A stretch of DNA of 64,000 nt from Eurosta solidaginis. Taxonomy: Eukaryota; Arthropoda; Insecta; Diptera; Tephritidae. The position numbers and the translations under genes were made by a program. This document shows, piece by piece, positions 12,299 to 23,309 of the stretch. The DNA lies in the NCBI RefSeq assembly GCF_040869045.1, contig NC_090323.1, positions 155,454,426 through 155,518,425 on the forward strand, in the 5' to 3' direction. A model generated the notes under the pieces. It was not told where the DNA came from, did not search any database, and was given only the letters and a program-made list of their open reading frames with translations. Numbering within the stretch: the first letter of the stretch is position 1; every line of letters starts with the position of its first letter.

Positions 12299-12735
12299 CA
12301 TTCAAAGTCATCAGTTTGGGTATCATATATGAATGAATCAGTATCCATATAATTCAAAGCAATAATAATCATAATGAAAACTATACATTTTAAATTTAGA
12401 AAGTTCTAATACGGTAAAACCAACATGTATCGGTTTATTGTACAGAGTTGACACTTGTTTCAATTGAATCGCTATTAAATTATTAGAAAATTTGCTTAGA
12501 CTATGGAAATTTGGTTTTGCTATTAAGGCCCTAGCACCTAATTTTTTCCTACCTCTTCCCTCAATACTAGTATTTTCCCAATCTTGTAATAATTTAACAT
12601 CTACTCTTTTATCTATATTTTCCATAGTTTTCCCATACACAGCATTATTCAATAATTTAAAGAAATTTTCCTCAAACTTATTTACTGCTGATGTTCTATG
12701 ATAATTATTTAAATCAATATATTTTTTTAATCAAT
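12140..12735 (-). pseudogene. DNA polymerase B fragment, Polinton type (protein-primed family)
   Basis: The first piece (ORF 12338-12652 minus, open upstream to about 12730) contains NNAVYGKTMEN and GARALIAKPNF, the conserved block before the polymerase active site. In another frame at about 12330-12350 comes YMDTDSFIYD, the motif C with its catalytic aspartates. A one-base frame change, and apparently the loss of several codons, separates the two. Exonuclease, terminal-protein and N-terminal palm regions are absent upstream. The product would be non-functional. Family knowledge: Polinton polB makes DNA using a protein primer. The assignment rests on these motifs. Confidence 0.75.
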
Positions 12736-13060
12736 CTGATGGAACTTATTTACAATATTTATAAGGAAGTTGATTATAAATTTTTGTGTAAGTGTTCATA
12801 ATTTTGTAGGCTTCCTCATCCAAACGCTCTAGGTGTGAGCAATTGCAAGTGTCTGGGCCATCTGTGCTATTAGAATTCTACCAAACACAGTTTTCATAGT
12901 GTTCACCGAAATGATTCTTTATTTTACTTAATTTATCTCTATACTCAATTTTTGAATGAATTTCGAAAAGTCTTTTCCTCTGCTCTTCAGGTAAAATATG
13001 TTCAAATTGTTTCAGAAAATTAAATATGTGTACTGCTGCTGACGACGACGACGATGACAT
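12736..13060 (-). pseudogene. Small unidentified ORF upstream of polB fragment
   Basis: An open frame from 13060 to 12878 encodes 60 residues: a serine run at the N-terminus (from a GAC/GAT-type trinucleotide repeat), then HILPEEQRKRLFEIHSKIEY and a charged NHFGEHYENC segment. After one stop the same frame stays open for about 40 more residues, including DGPDTCNCSHLERLDEEAYK, before a second stop. The composition looks like real protein, with a CNC/H cluster that could bind metal, but I do not recognise the family. It sits directly before the polymerase block, so a deletion may have joined two Polinton genes. Confidence 0.35.
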
Positions 13061-13280
13061 GTTTGTGATTACTGAACCTTCATATGCAATGTTTGATAAT
13101 AACGATCAACATGAATTATTGTTGGATTTATATCGTACGAAGTGTTCTCATATAATGCTTCTCGTTTATGTAATGTCTCCGTATTGTCTTCCGGAAATTC
13201 AAAGCAATAGATATTTAAAGTACGCTGTATATAATTGCTCTAATAAGAGCATTTAATTCGTATTTCACAACTATCGTAAA

Positions 13281-13712
13281 CTAAATTGAAATGTCTATAA
13301 AAACCTCTGGGCTTTCAAGAATGCCTCCTATTCTCTTTTCCTTTTCAACTAGTAATTCTTTAAAATTGACAATAGCCTCTAGAATGGTGTATTCACATAT
13401 TTTCACAACATGTGACTCACTTCTTTGATCGCGGATAGTTGGCCTAAAAGATCCCCCAGGGCTCTGCGTTGTTGTTGTAGTTGATGTTGTTTTTAATAAT
13501 GATGGGTTGAGCTCAGGAAAACTCTGATCTAACAATTGAATTGTTACATTTGGAATATCGTATTCAAAACTGGTCTGTTTACTATTTTCAAAATTTCTAA
13601 AGCTGTTTATATTTTGTTCTTGATTCATAAATTGATTATAGGGATAACTTGTTCCATTGCTTAAGTGAAACAGATAAATAATAAAAATTTTTATTAAATT
13701 AGCTAATTTCAT
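13281..13712 (-). CDS. Unidentified small secreted-like protein (143 aa)
   Basis: The N-terminus MKLANLIKIFIIYLFHLSNG looks like a signal peptide. A low-complexity Asn/Gln/Ser segment and a threonine run (TTSTTTTT, around residues 80-87) follow, and the C-terminal 50 residues hold ILEAIVNFKELLVEKEKRIGG. That C-terminal block is paralogous to IDEAIEAFRREL in the split ORF at 23827-24004 and its continuation at 14001-14061, suggesting a tandem duplication. Spacing to the next upstream ORF is about 50 bp, and all lie on the minus strand. I do not recognise the family. It may be a gene carried by the Polinton-like element or host sequence caught between insertions. The frame is intact. Confidence 0.45.
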   Translation of the reverse strand: MKLANLIKIFIIYLFHLSNGTSYPYNQFMNQEQNINSFRNFENSKQTSFEYDIPNVTIQLLDQSFPELNPSLLKTTSTTTTTQSPGGSFRPTIRDQRSESHVVKICEYTILEAIVNFKELLVEKEKRIGGILESPEVFIDISI

Positions 13713-13760
13713 ATCGGTTTTTTTATTTTTTTATTTTTATCTATACACTTGTGAGTCACA

Positions 13761-14000
13761 TTATACAATGATCATATTATATGTTTGTCTATAGTTTTTC
13801 ACATCAATTATTTCTATATGCGGTTTTTTAAATGAAGTATCCTGGGCTAGAATCTTTTCAATATCACCATTACTAAGAATTCTTTCAGTTTCAATTTCAC
13901 GATATTCAAAGCACTTGATGTTCAACATTTTTTCCACGTATCTATTATCATAAGTACAACGAATTGGTAGATCAAAATAATCATATTCCAATTTAAAATG
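13761..14000 (-). CDS. Unidentified ORF, in frame with the split ORF upstream
   Basis: About 79 codons encode a charged polypeptide with two cysteines (RCTYDNRYVEKMLNIKCFEYRE) and ending in MIIV. There is no ATG near its beginning; the first candidate is a TTG at 13991. It follows in the same frame a TGA at 14003-14001 that ends the split ORF, so the two may once have been one protein. Comparison with the paralogue ending near 13285 shows a one-base length difference right at this point, so the TGA could equally mark a frameshift. No family is recognised. Confidence 0.3.
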   Translation of the reverse strand, partial: HFKLEYDYFDLPIRCTYDNRYVEKMLNIKCFEYREIETERILSNGDIEKILAQDTSFKKPHIEIIDVKNYRQTYNMIIV

Positions 14001-14061
14001 TCAATAAAATGCTTGTTTTGCCTTAATGATTCCTCCAATATCAGATTCCTTTTCAATGAGC
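14001..14061 (-). pseudogene. C-terminal piece of ORF split by gypsy insertion
   Basis: This short piece continues the minus-strand frame that enters gypsy at 23827. The 4-bp GAGC duplicated by the insertion is at 14058-14061. Residues here are IEKESDIGGIIKAKQAFY followed by TGA. They align with VEKEKRIGGILESPEVF of the ORF at 13281-13712, which supports treating the two pieces as one former reading frame. Confidence 0.55.
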
Positions 14062-14577
14062 TGTAAGGATAAAATCCCCCAAATTATTTTTTATTCTTTC
14101 ATCTGGCAACATCGCATTAGTGTCGTTCACAATGACGTATTTAATTGTGAATAACGTAAAACAAAAAGAATAAAACATTGTAATATATTCTCAGCCATTG
14201 AAATATAGCATGTAAGAGAGAGTTACGATATATGTGGGGTGAAACATGAAAATGACGAGTGGCAAGAGTGACATCAGCACTTTCATGTTTCACCGCCATC
14301 ATTATAATTTGGACGACACAAGAAAAACACGAACTAAGTGCGGAAATAAAAACTAAGATATTTAATTGAACTAAGTTAAAGACAATATAAATAAAACAAA
14401 CTAAAATTAGGCGTAAAGTTTACAAATTGTTTATTAAAATAAACAAACTCAAATACAACATAAATAAACGAACAAAAACCTAAATAAGACCAATTTATTT
14501 GGACATTAAGTCTGCACGTGGGGCTAGTAGCCCAAAGGTGAGTGGCTTCCAAAGAGGTTCCCAAATGGAACCTTATA
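14062..14577 (+). repeat. 5' LTR of the gypsy element
   Basis: It is 516 bp long, begins TGTAAGGATAA and ends AACCTTATA, where it meets the primer binding site. The partner LTR matches along its whole length with scattered substitutions; the clearest difference is near 14144-14160, where the two copies diverge in a short AT-rich stretch. A perfect 14-bp inverted repeat lies inside at 14238-14294. Confidence 0.9.
14238..14294 (+). promoter_or_regulatory. Perfect 14-bp hairpin inside LTR
   Basis: GGTGAAACATGAAA at 14238-14251 is the exact reverse complement of TTTCATGTTTCACC at 14281-14294, with a 29-nt loop. The same pair is kept in the 3' LTR (about 23486-23542). Its place within the LTR suggests a role in transcription, RNA processing or packaging, but the sequence alone does not say which. 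Confidence 0.6.
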
Positions 14578-14592
14578 TGGCGACCGTGACAG
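14578..14592 (+). promoter_or_regulatory. Primer binding site, tRNA-Arg type
   Basis: TGGCGACCGTGACAG follows the LTR immediately. It matches what I recall as the complement of the 3' end of fly tRNA-Arg(UCG), including CCA. Arg primers are known for the mdg1/412 group of Ty3/gypsy elements. Confidence 0.75.
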
Positions 14593-15959
14593 TCGTTGGT
14601 GAGTGGAAATTTTTTTTAAAGTTGGACAAAAATAGTAAAAGTGAGTGTGGTGCGAAAAATGTGCAAAAATTTAATAATACAATTTTCTAATAAATTCTGA
14701 GATTCTAATCTACGACGTAATTTTCTACATACATTCAATAAAAATACAATACATAATTTCCTAACTAAAATTTTACTAATCTACGATATAATTTTCTAAA
14801 TAAAATTCAACTAAATTTCAATACATAATTTTCTAAATAAATTTTTAATAAACTACCATGCAATTGTCTAACTAAAATTCAACAAAACCTAAATATACAA
14901 TTTTCTAAATAAAATTCTACTAAACTACGATATAATTTCTTAAAATAAAATTTAACAAACCTACAATCTGTTGTTCTAATACAACTTTAAACAATTTAAT
15001 AATGAAAATTTAACTCAAAATTTTACAAATTCTATAAATTTTACATAACGGCACTCGCACCACGCCACAAATAACGGCGAATGTAAGGGCACCCAAAAGC
15101 AAATACACGCAAGTTAGCGCAATTTTCCACCACCAACGACATTAACACGCAAAGACACATACCAGCAGCAGCAACAACACCAGCAGCGGTTCAGGTCGCC
15201 AGCGCAGCAGCAGCAGTGACCAGAAGAAGAAAAACTAAGTATACAAATATGTATTTAACATGTTGCCTACGGTTATTTTTCTTACGCTTTATGTATGTAT
15301 GTATATTAAAACATTTATAAAACTTTTATAAAATTCGGTGCTTTCGCATTTAAATCAAAAATTTTAAATTTCAAAAATTAACGGAGAAATTAATTTCGCA
15401 TTTCATATAAATTTTGGATTTTGATATTACGGTGGTTTCCGTTAAAAACCAATTAACTTTTTTTGATACATGCGGTGGTTCCGTTAAAAACCAATTAACT
15501 TTTTTGACACATGCGGTGGTTCCGTTAAAAACCAATTAATTTTTTCTGATACATGCGGTGGTTCCGTTAAAAACCAATTAAAATTTTTTTTTTTAATACA
15601 TGCGGTGGTTCCGTGAAAAACCAAATTGAGATTTTTTTGAATAAAGCGGTGCGCCCGTGATTACATTTTGGAATTTTTAACAATTCATATCTATATACTT
15701 TTGTGACGTTTTAAAATCAATTAATTTTATAGATTTTTCATACAAGTTTACTGCAGTTTCAATTAATTCTTCTAATAAATTGTTAAATATTTCTTTAGCG
15801 GCTATTCACCTGTAAATCAGTTCCCTTTTATAAAATTTTTTTTTTCTTCTATCTTTTGCTCAACAATTCAACTTCAAATATAAATTCCGACATTCAAATA
15901 AGTACTTCATTAATTTCATAGTTTGAACTGAATTATTTGTGCTATTCTTATAACTACAT
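14593..15959 (+). repeat. Gypsy 5' leader with two sets of tandem repeats
   Basis: The 1.37-kb leader between primer site and gag has no ORF. From 14690 to 14990 degenerate AT-rich units recur (CTACGATATAATTTTCTAAAT type). From 15425 to 15665 there are five to six units with the core GCGGTGGTTCCGTTAAAAACC, starting at about 15431, 15472, 15513, 15555, 15602 and, degenerate, 15648; spacing is 41-47 bp. Between them lies a CAG/CAA-rich stretch (15120-15240). Repeats in this position resemble in placement the protein-binding insulator repeats of Drosophila gypsy, but the sequence differs. Confidence 0.8.
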
Positions 15960-17213
15960 ATGTACCTTAGAAGTGGTAAGCAAGTGCAAAAAAATTCAGA
16001 CTCTGAATCCGATTCCGATAATTCAGCCTCCAGCTACGAAAGTTTAGCTTCATCCTCGACCGAAGCAGTCACAAACCAGGAAAATAGAACTTCTTTGTCA
16101 ACAGATTTTCCAGGCTTCGAAAATTCTTCAATTAAAAATTCAACTTCTAATTTAGATTAAAATCTTAACGATTCAAATAGTGCAAAACTTACTTCAACTT
16201 CTTTTACTTTAAAATCAGATCTTAACGATCCAAATAGTACAAACGTGGCCTCACCTTTTGCTAATTCAGCTCCAGATCTTAACGATCAAATCATGGCAAC
16301 ACCTGAGGAAAAGATAATTTTTATTGACACATGTGCTAATTCTATTAGAGAAAACTACAGTTGTGATCCTCTAGCACTTGATTCTTTTATAGACAAAATC
16401 GCATTACTTGAACAATTCGCTACTGCAGATTTAACTGATACTTTTATAGCGTTCTTAAAATCAAAATTAGAGGGCAAAGCCCGTGAAGCAATACCAACAC
16501 AAGTAACTTCAGTAAATTAAATTAAAACAGCTCTACGTAATAGGATCAAACCAGACAACTCGAAAGTTGTAGCAGGGAGAATTGCAGCGTTGCACGTTAA
16601 CGGTAGCAATTATACAGATTTTGCCAAACAAGTTGAAGATTTAGCTGACTCACTTGAGCGGTCTCTTATTATTGAAGGGATAACTCAAGCGAAAGCTCAT
16701 GAAATGGCAGTCGAACAAACTGTTAACGTGTGTCGTTTAAATGCAAAATCCAATTTAGTAAAAACCATTTTAGCCTCAACAGCATTTACTGATCCGAAAG
16801 ACGTAGTAGCAAAATTAATTGTGGAACAAAACAACGAAGTAACTGAGCGTCAGGTTTTAGCTTTTCGATCACGTGGTAACAACACATTCAGAAATTCACG
16901 CGGTAGTTATCGTGGCTTTTACCCAAACCGCGGCTATACTGGTTATAGAAACAATAATTCGTTTGCATACAACAGCAACTATAACAGCAATAATAATCAA
17001 AGATATAGGAATTATAACGGAAATAGATACCAGAATAACAACAATAACAATACGCGTCCAAATACAAATTCCAATTCAAATCCAAATAATAGTAACAATA
17101 GAGGTAACAATTCGAGATCAGCCAATGGTAGAGGTAGAAACGCAAACGTTCGCGCTTTAAACCCCAGCGCCCCTCAGGAGCGAACACTGAAGGAGGACGA
17201 ACTAAGCCAGTAA
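15960..17213 (+). pseudogene. gag: gag of the gypsy element, two in-frame stops
   Basis: One frame of 418 codons starts MYLRSGKQVQ and ends ELSQ before TAA at 17211. It is interrupted by TAA at 16158-16160 and TAA at 16518-16520, each explicable by a single base change. The central part is helical capsid-like sequence (for example LDSFIDKIALLEQF, FLKSKLEGKAREAI). The C-terminal 100 residues are rich in Arg, Gly, Asn and Tyr (RGNNTFRNSRGSYRGF) and could bind RNA; no CCHC zinc knuckle is present. The short repeat DLNDPNSTN/LNDSNSAKL near residues 70-100 is duplicated. The gene precedes pol in the usual order. Confidence 0.85.
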
Positions 17214-17308
17214 ACGAACTTCCCTCACCATTAGGCATCTATTGTTTAAATTTAAATTACTCTGATTTCATTGAATTACAACTTAACGAGTCACAATAAT
17301 TTTGTTCT

Positions 17309-20300
17309 TTTCTAGTAGACACTCAAGCAGACATTTCTTTAATAAAAATATCATGTCTAGACAGAAATATTTCATTAAATACGAACGACATTATTAACAT
17401 TACCGGTGTCACTTCAAATTCAGTTTCGACTTTAGGTAAAATTACAGTAAATTTAAATTTTTCTAACTTTTCTATTAAACATACTTTACATGTAGTAAAT
17501 GAAGACTTTAATATTCCATCCGATGGCATACTGGGTAAAGACTTTCTGAAAATTAACAAATGCATTAGTAATTATGAAAGAAATAGTATTTCCTTTTGGG
17601 TAGGTAATGGAAAACTCGCGATACCAATCCTACACGGAACAGAAAGCGACAGTTGTATCATTCCTCCAAGATGTGAAATATTCAGACTTTTTGATTTAGG
17701 AGATTCACCCGAGCCAATTTTCGTGGACTCGCAGGAAATTGAAATGGTGTTTTCACAGCTAGGTGCATTGTTAATTCCAGTAACCCAATACTTAAAGTCA
17801 TAAATACCACGGATGATATAAAGTATGTCAAAAGAAAAAGTATTCGGACCGAAAAACTTTCAAATTATAATGGTTATGCAATTAACAAGACAGAAACAGA
17901 AGACAAACGTACGAAAAAACTAATTTCGATTTTAAAAAATCAAATACCCCAACATGATCCAAGTAAATTACTTGACCTTTGCATAGATTATGCCGACATT
18001 TTCGCTCTTGAAACGGACAAAATGACTTTAAATAACTCCTACGAGCAAAAATTAAGACTGACAGACAACGAACCAGTATATGTTAAAAACTATAGATTGC
18101 CATACTCTCAACGCGAAGAAATAAATCGTCAAGTAAATAAATTGTCAGACAACGATTTGATTGAACCCAGTTATTCCAATTAAAATAGTCCTTTGATTGT
18201 AGTTCCAAAGAAAGATACTAATGGTCACAAAGCTTATCGTATGTGCGTAGATTTTCGCGCAGTAAAACTCATTGCTGATAAATTCCCACTCGCTAGAGTT
18301 GACGATATTTTAGACAATCTCGGTAGAGCAAAATATTTTTCCACATTAGATCTTTTTTCAGGATTTCATCAAATCCCCTTGCATCCTGACTCTCGTGACA
18401 TTACGTCTTTCAGCACTGACCGTGGCGCATTTAGATGGAAAGTGCTTCCATTCGGTTTAAACATAGCACCAAATTCATTCTCACGAATGATGACAATAGC
18501 TTTTTCGGGTATACCACCCAACGTCGCATTTTTGTACGTCGACGATATTATCGTCATAGGTTGTAGTGAAGCACACCATATTAAAAATCTTTCAAAAGTT
18601 TTCGATACTTGTAGGTCTTTTAATCTCAAACTTAAACCAAATAAATGCAACTTTTTACGACCAGAAGTTACATTTTTAGGTCACAAATGTTCAGCCAAAG
18701 GTTTGTTGCCAGACGACTCTAAAATAAACGCAATTAAAAACTATACAAAACCGACTGATAAAGACGCGGTACGACGATTCGTCGCGTTTTCAAACTATTA
18801 CAGACCGTTTATACCCAATTTTGCATCTCTGGCAGCGCCTCTGAATCGACTAAGTAGAAAAAGAGTTGAATTTGTATGGGATGTTGAGTACGAAAGAGCA
18901 TTTTTATCCTTGAAAGCAGCGTTACTTTCACCAAAATTACTCCAATATCCAGATTTTACTAAACAATTCATTAATACCGTTGATGCTTCCACAACTGGAT
19001 GTGGCGCTATTTTGAGTCAAGAACAGCAAGGTGGTGATTTACCAATTTGTTTCGCTTCTAAAGCATTTATTAAAGCAGAGCAGAAAAAAACCATTATAGA
19101 ATTAGAGCTTTTAGCTATTTACTTTGCAATCAAGCAATTTCGACCGTACGTTTATGGCACCCATTTTATTGTAAAGTCAGATCATAGACCTCTAGTATAC
19201 TTATTCAATATGAAAGACCCATCTTCAACACTTTCAAGAATAAGATTAGAACTAGCAGAATATAACTTTACTATAGTTTACATAAAGGGTAAATCAAACG
19301 TTTGTGCTGATGCACTATCGCGCATCACTATCGATGAGATTAAAGAAGCTAACAAACAAGTTTTGGCAGTGCAGACAAGGGCGATGACAAAAAAGACAAA
19401 CGACAAAAATTTACATAGGAAAACAGACAAAAACGACGAAAAACAACTTATTTTACATGTCTACGACAAATTTTCATTTAATTTTTCGAAAAAAGTTCCA
19501 CGAATAAGATCTGCAATTACGTACGATAAAAATAATAAAACAACAAATTTAAGAATTTTTGCGCATATTAAACATAAGAAACTCAAGTTACTTAGTTTTG
19601 AGCTTGTTAACGAAATAATGACTTTAGAGAAATTACTTTCGAGGCTTGAATCAGAAGCCGGCAAACGCAAAATTAAGCAAATTGAATGGCCCAAAAACGA
19701 TATTTTATTCGAACATTATACTATTACAAATTTCAAAAATATTGGAAATAAAATTTTAAAATCTTTAGAAATTATACTAACAGATCCAGTGGAGACAGTA
19801 ACAGATGAAGATACAAAATTAAAACTTATGAAAATTTACCATAATGATCCCATTTCTGGCGGACATTGCGGAATGAAAAGACTTTACGCAAAACTCCGAA
19901 CAAAATTTTATTGGAAGAACATGACTCGTGATATATCGAAATATATCAAAAATTGTAAAGATTGTCTCTTAAACAAGGTTAAGCCTAAAACAAAAGTAAA
20001 ACTTATTTTAAAACCAACTCCTTGTAAACCTTTCGATATACTAGTAATTGACACAATAGGACCCCTACCTGAGTCCAAATATGGTAACAAGTTCGCACTT
20101 ACCATAATTTGAGACATGACTAAATACCTGGTAACAGTCGCTGTGCCAGACAAATCGGCAAAAACAATCGCTTCAGCAATCTTTGAAGGCTTCATTTTAA
20201 CTTACGGCACAATGAATGCCATAAAATCAGATTTAGGTACTCAATTTAAAAATGAATTATTCGAAGAATTAACTAAACTTCTAAATATTGAACATAATTT

Positions 20301-20621
20301 TTCAACTGCATACCATCACGAAACTGTTGGCACGATTGAACGTAATCATAGAGTTTTTAATGAATACTTACGTGCATATTTAAAAGATACTTTTTCTGAT
20401 TGGGATGTTTATTTAAAATACTTTACTTTCCTACACAATACTACGAGTAGCACAGTTTTCGACAATCAATTTTCGCCTGTCGAGTTAGTCTTTGGGAAAA
20501 AGTCAACTTTGCCTAATGAATTGACAAAAGAAACAATTAACCCAATTTATAATGTCGAAAACTATGCCAAAGAAGTTAAGTTTAGGATGCAGAAAACGCA
20601 CAAAATGGCACAATGGCAATG
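17309..20621 (+). pseudogene. pol: pol of the gypsy element, broken and truncated
   Basis: The protease begins in one frame at 17309 with LVDTQADIS, where the usual DTGA has become DTQA. A frame change near 17800-17830 leads into the reverse-transcriptase frame. RT shows LDLFSGFHQIPL and YVDDIIV (about 18530); RNase H shows NTVDASTTGCGA and SDHRPL. Integrase has the HHCC finger (GGHCGMKRL...CKDCLL) and the core acids in VIDTIGPL, SDLGTQFKN and GTIERNHR. In-frame stops are TAA at 18181 and TGA at 20110. The coding sequence ends abruptly at about 20620 where repeat copy A begins, so the integrase C-terminus is missing. Confidence 0.93.
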
Positions 20622-21650
20622 GGGTGACTCTAGAATGTTTGTACGATATGAGTATCAAACGAAAGGTGTTACTGAGCATTTTAAGAGGGAGTGGGCATTA
20701 GGTCTATAGGTGGACGCCTTTTCGAGATATCGCCATTAGGGTGGGCCAGGGGTGACTCTAGAATGTTTGTACGATATGAGTATCAAACGAAAGGTGTTAC
20801 TGAGCATTTTAAGAGGGAGTGGGCATTAGGTCTATAGGTGGACGCCTTTTCGAGATATCGCATTAGGGTGGGCCAGGGGTGACTCTAGAATGTGTTTGTA
20901 CGATATGGGTATCAAATGAAAGGTGGTAATGAGTATTTTAAAACGGAGTAATCCTTAGTTCTATAGGTGGACGCCTTTTCGAGATATCGCCATAAAGGTG
21001 AACCAAGGGTGACTCTAGAATGTTTGTACGATATGGGTATCAAACGAAAGGTGTTACTGAGCATTTTAAGAGGGAGTGCGCATTAGGTCTATAGGTGGAC
21101 GCCTTTTCGAGATATCGCCATTAGGGTGGGCCAGGGGTGACTCTAGAATGTTTGTACGATATGGGTATCAAACGAAAGGTGTTACTGAGCATTTTAAGAG
21201 GGAGTGGGCATTAGGTCTATAGGTGGACGCCTTTTCGAGATATCGCCATTAGGGTGGGCCAGGGGTGACTCTAGAATGTTTGTACGATATGGGTATCAAA
21301 CGAAAGGTGTTACTGAGCATTTTAAGAGGGAGTGGATGTTAGGTCTATAGGTGGACGCCTTTTGGAGATATCGCCATTAGGGTGGGCCAGGGGAGACTCT
21401 AGAATGTTTGTAGGATATGGGTATGAAACGATAGGTGTTACTGAGCATTTTAAGAGGGAGTGGGGATTAGGTCTATAGGTGGACGCCTTTTCGAGATATC
21501 GCCATTAGAGTGGACCAGGGGTGACTCTAGAATGTGTTTGTACGATATGGATATCAAATTAAAGGTATTAATGAGGGTTTTAAAAGCGAGTGGCCCTTAG
21601 ATGTATATGTGAAGGCGTTCTCGCGATATCGACCAAAATGTGGACCAGGT
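20621..21650 (+). repeat. 128-bp tandem array of copy A
   Basis: Eight units start with GGGTGACTCTAGAATG (20621, 20749 and onward) and contain GGTGGACGCCTTTTCGAGAT. The first six are nearly identical to each other, which suggests recent local amplification; the third and last units are diverged and resemble the arrays in copies B, C and D. Confidence 0.93.
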
Positions 21651-22830
21651 GATCCAGAAAATCATCTGTCGGGTACTGCTAATTTATTTATATATGCAAT
21701 ACCACTAACAGTATTTCTGCCAAGATTCCAAGGGCTGTTGATTTCGCCTTGTAGAACTTTTTCATTTTCTTCTACTTAATATGGTAGGTGTCACACCCAT
21801 TTTACAAAATTTTTTCCAAAGTTATATTTTGCGTCAATAAACCAATCCAGTTACCATGTTTCATCCCTTTTTTCGTATTTGGTATAGAATTATGGCATTT
21901 TTTTCATTTTTCGTAATTTTCGATATCGATAAAGTGGGCGTGGTTATGGTCGGATTTCGGCCATTTTTTACACCAAGATAAAGTGAGTTCAGATAAGTAC
22001 GTGGGCTAAGTTTAGTAAAGATATATCGGTTTTTGCTCAAGTTATTGTGTTAACGGCCGAGCGGAAGGACAGACGGTGGACTGTGTATAAAAACTAGGCG
22101 TGGCTTCCACCGATTTCGCCCATTTTCACAGGGAATAGTTACCGTCATAGAATCTATGCCCCTACAAAATTTGAGAAGGATTGGTAAATTTTTGTTCGAC
22201 TTATGGCATTAAAAGTATTCTAGACAAACTAAATGAAAATAGGCGGAGCCACGAGATAATTTTAGTTAGCACATATATAGTAATAGTAGTAACGTTCCTG
22301 CCAAATTTCATCATGATATCTTCAACGACTGCCAAATTACAGCTTGCAAAACTTTTAAATTACCTTCTTGTAAAAGTGGGCGGTGCCACGCCCATTGTCC
22401 AAAATCTTACTAATTTTCTATTCTGAGTCATAACGTCAACCCATATACCTAGTTTCATCGCTTTAACCGCCTTTGGCAATGAATTATCGCATTTTTTCGG
22501 TTTTTCGAAATTTTCGATATCGAAAAAGTGGGCGTGGTTATAGTCCGATATCGTTCATTTTAAATAGCGATCTGAGATGGTTCCCAGGAATCTACATACC
22601 AAATTTCATCAAGATACCTCAAAATTTACTCAAGTTATTGTGTTAACGGACAGACGGACGGACGGACGGACGGACGGACGGACATGGCTAAATCAAATTT
22701 TTTTTCGATACTGATGATTTTGATATATGGAAGTCTATATCTATCTCGATTCCTTTATACCTGTACAAGCAACCGTTATCCAATCAAAGTTAATATACTC
22801 TGTGAGCTCTGCTCAACTGAGTATAATAAA
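20621..22830 (+). mobile_element. TATACTCAG-family repeat, copy A, 5' truncated
   Basis: It begins abruptly inside the integrase sequence with the 128-bp tandem array and ends at about 22826 with CTCTGCTCAACTGAGTATA. It lacks the AAGTAAGGAAGGTTAAGTTC left end that copy C has. The body (21650-22830) repeats the phrase GTGGGCGTGG and pairs of AATTTCATCA sequences. A (CGGA)n run of about 30 bp lies at 22650-22685. No protein is encoded; short frames such as 21534-21779 are not gene-like. The family is abundant in tephritid genomes as far as I recall, mechanism unclear. Confidence 0.8.
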
Positions 22831-23309
22831 TCCAAAATTTTTTAGTATGTACTAGTATTTAAGCAGCCACGAAGGCTCAAAAAACTGTTAAAACAAAAAA
22901 AAGCGAAAATAACACAAATTTTGTATATTCAAAAAACCTGTTTCATAAAAATTGTTCGTATTTCTTAATTTCAAACAAAAAAAAAAAAAAAAAAAAAGAA
23001 AAAAACATATTTCAAAAGCATCAAAGATTAAAAATGTAAAACTTTAACAAATTTAATATATATTAAAATGTAAATATCAACAAAAAATAGAAGAACAAAC
23101 AACATAATTTAATAAATTAAAATCCAATTCATTCATTTGTAATAATCAGTAATAAAAATTGTTCCGAACCAACGAATTAAAAAGGGGAGGAACACCCTAA
23201 TATAAATATATATTCGTTTGTTCGCAACAATTTTTATAAGTTTGTGGACAAAGAAGAATGTGACAAAACTGATCACTTTGTCAAATCTTCTTTTCCCCAA
23301 AAAGGTTGA
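22831..23309 (+). other. 3' internal region of the gypsy element
   Basis: This 480-bp stretch between copy A and the 3' LTR is AT-rich with long A runs (22976-22998) and no credible ORF. The bases just before the LTR (TTCCCCAAAAAGGTTGA) are where a purine tract for plus-strand priming would lie, but no clean tract is seen. The integrase end expected here is absent, so insertion of copy A was accompanied by deletion or the region has decayed. Confidence 0.5.

Noticed and set aside
15120..15240. CAG/CAA-rich stretch as a coding exon
   Set aside because: It lies in the gypsy leader, is not open over useful length, and has no start or domain.
20116..20709. Integrase ORF ending in GDSRMFVRYEYQTKG
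   Set aside because: The last 30 or so residues are translation of the 128-bp array of repeat copy A, not a natural integrase tail.
22640..22690. (CGGA)n run as a separate satellite
   Set aside because: It is a local expansion at a fixed place in the TATACTCAG family; shorter versions occur in copies B, C and D.
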